64,000 nucleotides of DNA, from assembly GCA_030068075.1 (NCBI GenBank), contig CM057831.1:13311370-13375369 (forward strand), given 5' to 3'. This document shows positions 54,661 through 64,000 of the stretch, piece by piece (the stretch's first letter is position 1; each line of letters opens with the position of its first letter). Under the pieces are notes generated by a model. It did no database searches. It was not told the DNA's origin and was given only the letters and a program-made list of their open reading frames with translations. The translations under genes and the position numbers were made by a program. Origin of the DNA: Paguma larvata (lineage: Eukaryota; Chordata; Mammalia; Carnivora; Viverridae).

Positions 54661-57257
54661 GTCTCTATCATAATGTCCTTTGGCACTTGCTGTTCCATAT
54701 CAACTGTGGCACATCATTTTCTTTCCTCAAAACACTCAGGTTCAATATACCACAGGTGACACTGACACTCTTACTTCATTTGTAAGTTAACACTTACCTA
54801 ATTTTCATTATTAGTAACGTCTAACTTGTTTCCCCTGTTAGATGAAAATAGTATAAATACAAGTTAAATGTTTTCTGCCCACCCCCGGTGAATCTGGGGA
54901 CCACTCATTGGCAGCAGTAATTCTCATGCATGGATGGGAACAGTAGGACATCATCCCTCAATGGGGAACTATGTCCTTTCGTTTAAGGGTATTTAACTTG
55001 TATAAGTACTCACTTTTCTAATTCAGTTCCCATCATCAAAAATGATGCTTGAATGATTCATTCCAGAAAAGTCTCATGCATTTTCATCACTCTTATCATT
55101 TCAGAAGGAACATATGAATAACTTGTTTGCTAGCAAACACTGTAACCTACATGATAAACCACTCGTTCTAATTACGCTTTAAAAGGAACAGAAATGAAAA
55201 CCATCGACGGAACTTCTGTTGCTGCTCAAGCATGGGAAACGAGAATTCCCCTTTCCACGTCTGCTTATACAAAGGGTCATGCGTCACCAGAAACTTGTCC
55301 TAGTTCTCGAATAGTAAATACAAAAAGAATCAAATTTTAGACTCACTGACAAGACCATATTTGCTTGTGGCTAACTTTCATATATCGAAATACACTAAAA
55401 CCTACCAAATATTTCCCAGGATTGTCTTTGAGGTGAGTGTGTTTCTGAGTAGATGTCCTCTTGAAGTCTTCTGTGCTGAGCCCAAAGTGCTGAAAGTATA
55501 AAAATATAAACAGCTATGAATTCTGGGACATAACAAAATGGCATTATAGCCAGAATGCTGGGAACTGTCCTGCTCTACAGCCCAAGTTCATCTCTGCAAC
55601 AGATCACAAACAGCCACAACTACAGATGGGCAGTCAAACCGTTCTAATGATGACAAATTATCATAGTGCATGACTTTCAAATTTGGGAGACGTTTGTCAA
55701 AATATGAATGTGCCCTTCGTTAAGAGTGTTTCCCACATGAGAGAATCATTTATCAAGCATATCATGGCAGCAAAAGGCTGAGAACTGAGCGTTGCTTTAG
55801 AGGGTAGACATTGTAGTTCTGTGTTTAATTGTCTACCAGCCAGACAACGGTATGACCCAGTACACCTTTTTAAGATTAAACACCCAAAAGTTTAGAGTCT
55901 TAAAAAGAGACAGTGTATATATAAGAAACTTTGTTCTAACTTGTGAAGTGACTTGTTGGAAAATAAAGGCTAAGGAGGTTGAATGTTTCAGAGCAAAATA
56001 TTCTTCCATGTTTAACATAGCCAGAGGCCACCTTAATTCCTAATAACATTCCCAATTTTTTCTTAAAGAATTGTGAGGCATATGGCTATTTATTTCTACT
56101 TTAATACATAAACCTCCTTCCAGGCTGATATTTACACCTCCTAGTCAGAGGACTTACAGAATTAGGATATAAATTAAATTCATCATTCCCTCATTGCCAT
56201 TTTTCCCAACAACTCATTCCACAATAAAATATTTCGCTATTAGAAGAGCTACATCAATGCTTTTTATAAATAGACCTCTTTAAACACATTTGACAATGTA
56301 TTTTCAGTTTAAAAATCTAAGTTTAAGAAGACACGGTGGTATCAATGAAAATAACAGAGTAAGGACCTCTAACAATTCTTCATAAAAGCAATGAGGACAC
56401 TGGCAAAAATGATCAATCAACTAGAACTCTGGAAACTAATCAAAGATTTAAGCAATTGAAAAACTTTTCCAGGAAAAAAAATGGCTGAATCTTGGCAAGA
56501 ACAATGAGCCTTGTACATTTTAACCTGCCCTATTCCCATCCCACACCTATGGTGGCCATAAAAACCAGAGCCCACAATCATAGCTCAAACCAAGTAGCTT
56601 GGCAACCACTGGAAGTAGCAGAAAGGAGCTGGTGTTCAAAAAAACCAAACAACAACAAAAAACGCAATAGGATAACCAAAAAGCTCTGGGGGTAAAAGAA
56701 AAAAACTGAGGAGTAAGATATCTATAGGGAGCTTTGACTTATTCCCAGGAACCTAGAAGTTCATCAGATGCATAAGGTTGGGTACAAGGCCAGTGCTGTG
56801 CACGTGCTCAGGAATGAGCTAAGAAGGTCCTAAATTCTCACTTCTGGCTACATTCTGCTTGAGTAGAGCCTCAAGGTTCAAGGGAAAACAGTTGTAAACG
56901 CCTGGCTGAATGGTGAAGGCATGCCCAATGCCCACATGGAGCCCTTTTGCAAAGACTGGAAGACTTAACGGTTCTAGGCATCTAAGGAAACCTGTGTCCA
57001 ATTATTGGCTCACCACTAAGATAATCAAGCAGAGATTACATATTTAGTTCATAAAAAAACCCTACACAAAGAACAACAAATCCTGAGAGTGAGGAGAATC
57101 TGCTTTCCAGAATAGCTATGTTATTTAAAATGCCCATTTTTCTGTAAATGTACTAAATGCTCTAATCAAGACATATGATTATGGAATGTATAAAAAAGCA
57201 AGACCCATCTATAATTTCAGACCTAAAGACACATGCAGATTGAGAGTGAAGGGATGG
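54661..57257. other. single-copy AT-rich stretch
   Basis: About 2.6 kb free of young repeats, the longest such island in the right half. It contains the splice-bounded open segment at 55406-55489 on the minus strand. Nothing else recognised. Confidence 0.5.
55406..55489 (-). CDS. candidate 84-bp internal exon, unknown protein
   Basis: On the minus strand a pyrimidine-rich tract and AG (TTTTTATACTTTCAG) precede an 84-bp open segment that ends at TTG followed by GTAGGT, a good donor. The length is exactly 28 codons, so both junctions are phase 0. The peptide begins HFGLSTEDFKRTSTQKHTHL and continues KDNPGKYL. It is hydrophilic with no low complexity. I do not recognise the protein, and no companion exon was found in the surrounding sequence. 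It could be an exon of a neighbouring minus-strand gene, a retained pseudo-exon or chance. Confidence 0.25.
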
Positions 57258-57390
57258 GGGCACCTGGGTAGCTCAGTTGGTTAAGCATCAGGTCATGATC
57301 TTGTGTTGCATGAGGTCAAGCCCCACATTGGGCTCTCTGCTATCAGCACAGAGCCCATCTCAGATCCTCTGTCTCCCTCTCTAAAAAGTA
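57258..57390 (+). mobile_element. shortened felid tRNA-Lys SINE (first of a pair)
   Basis: Head GGGGGCACCTGGGTAGCTCAG, internal deletion (gttaagcatcaggtcatgat) and a short end 'ctccctctctaaaaag'. Confidence 0.88.
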
Positions 57391-57393
57391 TTT

Positions 57394-57592
57394 AGGCGCG
57401 CCTGTATGGCTCAGTCAGTTAAGCAGCCGAATCTTGGTGTCAGCTCAGGTTATGATCTCATGACTTCGTGGTTTTGAGCCCTGCATCAGCCTCTGCACTG
57501 GTAGTGTGGGGCCTGCCTGGGATTCTGTCTCTTCCTCTTTGCTCCTCTCCTGCATGCGCTCGCTCTCTCAAAAATAAACAAACAAAAAAATT
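57394..57592 (+). mobile_element. felid tRNA-Lys SINE (second of a pair)
   Basis: Head GGCGCGCCTGTATGGCTCAG a few bases after the preceding SINE, same orientation. Diverged B-box (gttttgagccctgc). Confidence 0.9.
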
Positions 57593-59966
57593 CTCCAGAA
57601 GAGATCACAGGTTAGACCACAAAATAAGTCTCAACAAGTTTGAAAAGACTGAAGTCATACCATACCATGCATCTTTCCTGATCACAATGGTATAAAAACA
57701 GAAATCAACCACGAGAAAAAAATCTGGAAAGAGCACAAATACATGTATGTTAAATAACATGCTACTACACAATGAATGCGTCAACCAAGAAATCAAACAG
57801 TATATGGAGACAAATGGAAACACAATACTCCAAAATCTCTGGGACGCAGAAAAAGCTGTTCAACGAGGAATTTTATAGTAATGGAGACCTACCTCGAGAA
57901 GAAAAATCTCAAACAACCTAACCTTCCACCAAAAGAAGGTAGAACAAGAACAAAGCCCAAAACCAGTAGAAGGAAGGAAATAATAAAGATTAGAGGGCAA
58001 TAAAGGATACAGAAACTAAAAATACAACAGATCAGTGAAACCAACAGCTGGTTCTTTGAAAAGATCAACAAAAAGGATAACCGTCTAGCCAGCCTCACCG
58101 AAAGAAAAAAGACCCAAACAAAATCACAAGTGAGAGAGAAGTAACAACAAAGAAATATAAGCAATTCTAAGAGATTATAAAATACTATATGCCAACTAAT
58201 TGGACAACCTAGAAGAAACGCATAAATTCCTAGAAACATAGCCTACTAAAACAAACAGGAAGAAATAGAAAATTTGAACAGACCAATTACCAGCAATAAA
58301 ATTGAATCAGTAATCAAAAAACTCCCAACAAAGAAGTCCAGGACCAGGTGGCTTCATAGGCAAATTCTACCAAATATTTAAAGAATTAACAGCTATTCTT
58401 CTCAAACTATTCCAAAAAATAGAAGAGGAAAAACCACTTCCAAATACGCTCTGAGACCAGTAATATCTTGATACCAAAACCAGATAGACACCACACCCAC
58501 GCAGGCAACTATAGGCCAATATCGCTAATGAATATAGAAGCAGAAACCTTCAACAAAATACTAGCAAACTGAATCCAACAATACATTTAAAAGTCACCCA
58601 CCATAATCAAGTGGAATATTTTTCCAGTATGCAAAGGTGGTTCAATATTCACAAGTCAATCAGCGTCATACATCACATCAATAAGAGAAAGGATAAAAGC
58701 CATATGATCCTTTTGGTAGCTGCAAAGTATTGACAAAATACAACATCTATTCACGATAAAAACCCTCAAAAAAGTACGTCTAGAGGGAACATATCTCAAG
58801 ATAATAAGGGCCTTAGATGAAAAACCCCCATGCAACCATGGGGAAAAACTGAGAGCTTTTCCTCTAAGGTTAGGAACAAGACAGGAATGTGCCCTCACTA
58901 CTTTTATTCAACATAGTACTGGAAGTCCTAGCCACTGCAATGAGACAACAAAAAAAGATAAAAGGCATCCAAATTGATAAGGAAGAAGTAAAACTTTCAT
59001 ATGATACTGTACATAAAAAACCTTAAAGACTCCACCAAAAAACTACTAGAACTGACAAGTGAATTCAATAAAGTTGTAGGATACAAAATCAATGTATAGA
59101 AATCTGTTGCATTCCTATACACTAATAATGAAGCAGTAGAAAGTGAAATTAAGAAAACAATCCCATTTGCAATTGCTCTAAAAACAGTAAAATACTTAGG
59201 ACTAAACTTAAGTGGAAGACCTGTACTCTGAAAATTATAAAGATGAATGAAGTTGAGACAATACAACCAAATGGAAAGATAGTCCATGCTCATGGTTGGG
59301 AGAAAAAATATTGTTAAAATGTCCATACTACCCAAAGTAATCTACAGGCTTAATGCAATCTCTATCAAAATACCAAGAGCATTTTTCACAAAACTAGAAC
59401 AAATAATCCTAAAATGTGTATGGAACCACAAAAGACCTTGAATAGACAAAGCAATCTTGAAAAGTTAAAACGAAACCGGAGGTATCACAATCCCAGACTT
59501 CAAATTATATTACAAAGCTGTAGTAATCAAAACAATATGGTACTGGCACAAAAACAGACACATAGATCAAGAGAACATAATAGAAAGCCCAGAAATAAAT
59601 CGCAATTGTGATCAATTAATCTACAACAAAGGAGAGAAGAATATACAATGCAAAAAAGTCTCTTCAGCAAATGGTGTTGGGAAAACAGGACAGCGACATG
59701 CAAAGGAATGAAATTGGACCACTTTCTTACGCCATATCCAAAAATAAACTCAAAATGGATTAATGTGAAACCTGAAACTATAAAAATACTAGAAAAGAAC
59801 ATAAGCAGTAATTTCTCTGCCATCAGCTTTAGCAACAGTGTTCTAGATACGCCTGAAGCAAGATATAAAAACAAAAATAAACTATTGGGACTACATCAAA
59901 GTAAAAAGCTTCTGCATAGCAAAGGAAATGAAACTGAAAGGAAATCTATTGAAAGGGAGAAGATAG

Positions 59967-60161
59967 GGGCACCTGAGTGGCTCAGTGGGTTAAGCGGCCA
60001 ACTTCGGCTCAGGTCATGATCTCATGGTCTGTGAGTTCAAGCCCCTCGTCGGGCTCTGTGCTGACGGCTCAGAGCCTGGAGCCTGCTTCAGATTCTGTAT
60101 CTCCCTCTCTCTCTCTGTCTCTCAAAAATAAAATTAAAAAAAAAAACGTTAAAAAAAAAAG
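59967..60161 (+). mobile_element. felid tRNA-Lys SINE with perfect duplication in L1 copy C
   Basis: Head GGGGCACCTGAGTGGCTCAG. The 12-bp duplication gggagaagatag lies at 59955-59966 and 60162-60173. Confidence 0.95.
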
Positions 60162-60366
60162 GGGAGAAGATAGCAAATAACATATCTGATAAAGTATCCA
60201 AAATATATAGGGAATTTATACAACACCCAAAAAACAAATAATCCAATTATAGTCAGAAAACATAAACAGACATTTATCCAAAGACCTACAGATAGCCAAC
60301 AGACACATGAAAAGATGCTCAACATCACTCATCAGGGAATTTAAAATCAAAAGTACAATGAGATCA

Positions 60367-60562
60367 GGGCACCAGGCTGGCTCAGTCGGTTGAGCATCCA
60401 ACTTCAGCTCAGCTTATGGTCTTCCAGTTGGTGAGTTCGAGCCCCACACTGGGCTCACTGCTGTCAGCACAGAGCCTGCTTTGGATCCTCTGTGCCCACC
60501 TCTGCCCCTCTCCCACTTGCAAGCGTGTGTGCGTGCACGCTCTCTCTCAAAAACATTAAAAA
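60367..60562 (+). mobile_element. felid tRNA-Lys SINE in L1 copy C
   Basis: Head GGGCACCAGGCTGGCTCAG. Flanked by aagtacaatgagatca (60351-60366) and the diverged copy aagtacgagagatca (60563-60577). Confidence 0.93.
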
Positions 60563-61275
60563 AAGTACGAGAGATCACCTCACACCTGTCAGAATGGCAA
60601 TATAAACACAAGAAACAGTGTTGGTAAGGATGTGGAGAAAAAGGAACTCTTGTGCATTATTGGTTGGAATCAAACTGGTGCAGCCACTCTAGACAACAGT
60701 ATGGAGTTTCCTCAAAAAGTGAAAAATAGAACTGCCCTACGATCCAGTAATCGCACTACTGCGTATTTACCCAAAGAATACAAAAACACTATTTCAAAGC
60801 GATACGTGCAGCCCTCTGTTTATTGTAGCATTATTTAGAATAGCTAAGTTATGGCAGCAGCCCAAGTGTCCACTGACAGCTGAAGGGATAAAGAAGATAT
60901 GGTAGATATATAATGGGATATTATTCAGCCATAAAAAAGAATGAAATTTTGCCATTTGAAACAACACGAAGCTAGAGTATAATGCTAAGTGAAATAAGTC
61001 AGGAAAGAAAAATACCATATGATTTCATGCACATGTGGAATTTAAGAAACAAAAAAAGAGAGACAAACCAAGAAACAGACTTAACTATAGAGAAAAAACT
61101 GACCTTTACCAGAGGGTGGGGGGAATGGACGAACTCGGTGAGGGGATTAAACAGTACATTTATCACGAGGAGCATTGAGAAATGTACAGAATTGTTGCAT
61201 GACTATATTGTACACCTGAAACTGATCTAACACTGTATGTTAACTATACTGAAATTAAAAGCTTAATAAAAAGAA

Positions 61276-61429
61276 ATATTAAACAAAATAAATCCACTTC
61301 AATCAGGATTTGGTCTTCACCACTCCTTAATTTAAAGTGTTCTTAATGCAGTCATCCATGACTTCTAATATTGCCATTTCCAAAGTCCCTTCTCTGTTCT
61401 TGATTTACCCAAAATCTCAATAGCAATTG
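61276..61429. other. short non-repeat spacer
   Basis: Nothing recognised between the two L1s. Confidence 0.4.
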
Positions 61430-62850
61430 AAACAATTTTTAAAAATCAATTTTATTGAGGTATAATTTCCAATAAAATAGACACATATTAAGTGTGTAAT
61501 CGGATACACATCTTGGTCCCAACCACTACCCCAATCTACTTTTAGAACATTTCCATCACCCCAAAAGGTCCCCTTACGCCCCTTCCAATCTAACCCCACG
61601 ATCATCCTGACCCTAGACAACAATTGGTATGCTTTACTATATTTTAGATTTTTCTTAGAGTTTCATATTAAAGGAATGATATGTAGTCTTTTTTTGACTT
61701 ATTTTGCTCAGCATGCTTTTGAGATTTATCTGTTATTGCCTGTATCAGTGGTTCATTCCTTTTTATTAGTGAGTGGTATAGAAATTGTATAGAAAGCTAC
61801 AATTTGTTTATCCATCCACCTGCTGATAGACATTTGGAATGTTTCTGGCCGGAGGCTTTCCAAATAAAGCTGCTATGAACATTCATGTATCAGTCTTTGT
61901 GTGGACATATATTTTCATTTCACTTAGATAAATATTTAGAATGGAACTGCTGGATCATAAAACTAAATGCTTAAATTTATAAGAAATATCAACTTGTTTC
62001 CAAAGTGGTTGTACCATTTTATATTCTTACTAGCAAGGATGAGAGTTCCAGTTACTCCATACCTCACCAATGCTTGTCACTGTCGGTCTTTTTAATTTTA
62101 GTCTGTAGATGCTTTGTGATATCTTGTGGTTATAGCTTGCATTTCCCTGATGACTAATGATACGGGATATCTCATGTGCTCACTAACCATTCGCATATCT
62201 TTTTAATAAAGTGTTCAAATCTTTTGCTATTTTTTATGGGCTGTCTTATTGAGATACAAGTGTTCTCTACATTTCAGATAAATCCTGGGTCGCATATATG
62301 TATCATATGTTTTTTCCCCCTACTTTGTGGCTTGTCTTTTAATTTTTTTAATGTAGTTCAAGAAGTTTTAATTTTGATGAAGCTCATTTTATGAAATGTT
62401 TTCACTTATGACTCATGGTTTTGTGTACTCTATGTTTTCATCTAGAAGTTTTGTAGTTTAATGCTTACATTTTGGTCCATGATAAAAGTTTTTATATGTG
62501 GTGCGAGATCAAAGTTAAAGTCCTTCCTTTCTATATGGATTTCCGGTTATTCTAGCCCTCTGTTGAAAATGGTTTTTTTCTCTATCAATTACCTTATTTC
62601 TTTTGTCCAAATCAATCAACAGTATATACATGGGTCTATTTATGGACTCTATTCTGTTCTGTTGGTCTATAAATTTTGACATTTCCTTGCTTACTTTCTG
62701 CGATGCTATATTCTCCTGGTTTTCAGCCAGTTTTTTTGTTTTTTGTTGTTTTTTTTACATCCTTCTCCTGGTTTTCTGCTTTTACAAATGAGGTATCAAG
62801 GACTTCATCCTAGGTCTCCCTCTATTCTTCTATCTACACACCCTCCCTTC
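61430..62850 (-). mobile_element. ancient L1, minus strand
   Basis: Antisense L1M-type 3' end: 'caattttattgaggtataat', 'gagagttccagttactcca', then 'ctgcatttccctgatgact'-type and 'cttattgagatacaagtgt' phrases. Many indels. Confidence 0.8.
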
Positions 62851-62865
62851 ATCAAAGATTAGTGG

Positions 62866-63185
62866 GCGTTACTGACAGAATCCACCAAAAGCCTGCTAGA
62901 ACTGATCCATGAATTCTGCAAAGTTGCAGGATCAAAATCAATGTACAGAAATCAGTTACATTTCTATACGCCAACAATGAAGCAACAGAAAGAGAAATAA
63001 AGAAGCTAATTCCATTCACAATTGCACCAAAAACCATAAAATACCTAGGAATAAACCTAACCAAAGATGTAAAAGATCTCTATGCTGAAAACTATAAAAA
63101 ACTTATGAAGGAAACTGAGGAAGACGCAAAGAAATGGAAAAACATCCCATGCTCATGGATTGGAGGAATAAATATTGTTATAAGG
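62866..63185 (+). mobile_element. internal L1 ORF2 fragment, plus strand
   Basis: Sense ORF2 piece downstream of the FADD site ('tacatttctatacgccaaca', 'aaataaagaagctaattcc', 'taaaagatctctatgctgaa') ending at 'ggaataaatattgtta'. Both ends are truncated and there is no poly-A. It is better preserved than the adjoining L1M. Confidence 0.85.
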
Positions 63186-63682
63186 TTTTTATAGGGATGT
63201 ACAGAAAAGCAAAAGGAAGAAAAATGAAGCTTTCTGCAATCTTAACATTTGGGAACAGCTACTGTTAAACATGTGGTACATTTTTCTTTTAATCTTTTTT
63301 AAGTGCTCCTGTTAAAATGTAAATTTTATGTATTTCATACAGATCTTGTTTCCCAAATGAAACATAATGTGAATTTTTAACAGTGGCAAAATATCCTTCA
63401 CAAACTCTACTAAAAAAATTTTTTTTAACAATTAGTCTGTATTAATTCTATAATGAGATGCTTTTAAAAGCATGCTAGAACACAAATGTCTTAATTTTAG
63501 AAGCGGTGCCAAGTTACTGTTAAGAGTAAGTAAGCTGAGCTTGGTGAGGGGGCTCTGCGGGGCTGAGGTTTAGGCAGCATGGGGAAGCCAGCAAGCTACC
63601 ATTCGGAGCTCCAATCCTAAACTTCCTGTCTTGTCCTCTGTACGTTTCTACTTTGGGGCCCCCCCACACCTCAGGCAGGAGG
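63186..63682. other. single-copy sequence before the RPL30 pseudogene
   Basis: Nothing recognised in 63186-63500. The GC-richer stretch 63500-63680 may be promoter-like or belong to an unnamed element, but I cannot identify it. Confidence 0.4.
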
Positions 63683-63906
63683 ATGGTGGCCAAAAAGAAG
63701 ATGAAAAAGTCACTGGAGTCGATCAATTCTAGGCTCCAACTCGTTATGAAAGGTGGAAAGTACACGCGAAACTGGTCATCCTCACCACCAACTGCCCAGC
63801 CTTGAGGAGACCTGAACTAGAACACTCCGCCATATTGGCCAAAACTGGTGTCCATCACTAAACTGGCAATACCACTGAATTGGGCCCAGCGTGTGGGAAA
63901 TACCAC
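63683..63906 (+). pseudogene. RPL30P: RPL30 processed pseudogene, truncated
   Basis: RPL30 encodes ribosomal protein eL30 of the large subunit. The ATG at 63683 is followed by codons for [20 protein letters not shown], a close match to the eL30 start, and the preceding 'caggcaggaggatgg' resembles the end of the RPL30 5' UTR. About 15 codons after GGKY are deleted, with a frame change. Homology resumes with [10 protein letters not shown] and 'gccaaaactggtgtccatca', then stops at 'gggaaataccac'. There are no introns where the parent gene has several, which fits a retrocopy. The 3' third and poly-A are missing. Not functional. Confidence 0.85.
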
Positions 63907-64000
63907 AGTGTTGGGCTAAGGCAGAGGGAAGGCTCCACACAATGGAAACCGGCCCAAGATGGCCGACATTCCCGCCAAAACCCTGAAGAAGGGACCCAAG
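63907..64000. other. sequence after the RPL30 pseudogene
   Basis: GC-rich, includes 'cccaagatggccgacattcc'. Origin not recognised. Confidence 0.4.

Larger units (their letters stand above)
57593..61275 (+). mobile_element. 5'-truncated L1, plus strand (copy C)
   Basis: Sense ORF2 from 'gatcacaggttagaccacaa' through the RT region, the C-terminus and the 3' UTR ('cactgtatgttaactatact') to an A-rich end. Stops and indels break ORF2 throughout. The FADD region near 58990-59010 is deleted ('aactttcatatgatactg'). SINEs are inserted at 59967-60161 and 60367-60562. Confidence 0.92.

Overview
This window is mammalian nuclear DNA from a carnivore, almost certainly a cat-family (felid) genome. The clearest sign is about thirty copies, on both strands, of the short tRNA-Lys-derived carnivore SINE in its felid form. 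Its head reads like GGCGCCTGGGTGGCTCAG, it has a tRNA B-box like GTTCGAGCCCC, then a CT-rich stretch and an A-rich tail with AATAAA. Long carnivore LINE-1 elements and retroviral remnants fill most of the rest. There is nothing bacterial: no operons, no CRISPR arrays, no rRNA.

Positions 1169-11680 carry the 3' part of one real protein-coding gene, OIT3 (oncoprotein-induced transcript 3, also called liver-specific ZP-domain protein, LZP), on the plus strand. Eight consecutive coding exons with consensus splice sites and matching phases encode about 398 residues. In order these are an EGF-like linker, a ZP module (ZP-N then ZP-C), an RRKR furin-type cleavage site, a C-terminal EGF-like module and a short hydrophobic tail. 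The stop codon is at 10985-10987 and the polyadenylation signal at 11657-11662. The 5' exons (signal peptide and N-terminal EGF modules) lie upstream of the window. The introns hold MIR and L2 relics, felid SINEs and a small inverted-repeat DNA transposon. GC and CpG content is locally high around the first two exons.

From 11.7 to 27.5 kb lies intergenic DNA made of single-copy sequence, felid SINEs and 3' ends of old L1s. From 27.5 to 38.2 kb there is a retroviral block. It starts with a decayed provirus (27502-32557, two LTRs, protease and reverse-transcriptase remnants) inside an ancient L1, flanked by a near-identical 5-bp duplication. A second LTR, probable retroviral internal sequence and a young 5'-truncated L1 follow. 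From 38.3 to 54.2 kb L1 dominates: a 5'-inverted L1, a near full-length minus-strand L1 carrying a solo LTR and SINEs, and a second long minus-strand L1. Inside that second L1 sits an unusual insert, a 5'-complete but 3'-truncated L1 that is almost only ORF1, flanked by a perfect 14-bp duplication and still open for 288 codons. An LTR follows at 54.2-54.7 kb, then about 2.6 kb of single-copy DNA, a plus-strand L1 (57.6-61.3 kb), older L1 debris and an RPL30 processed pseudogene at the right edge.

Only OIT3 is a confident functional gene. The other open frames are transposon fragments, simple-repeat frames or chance. The observations most worth checking are the ORF1-only L1 insertion, an 84-bp splice-bounded open segment on the minus strand at 55.4 kb, a 5' tRNA-Gln half beside a young L1, different lesions at the reverse-transcriptase active site of each long L1, and the apparent absence of PLA2G12B, which I recall lying directly downstream of OIT3 in human.
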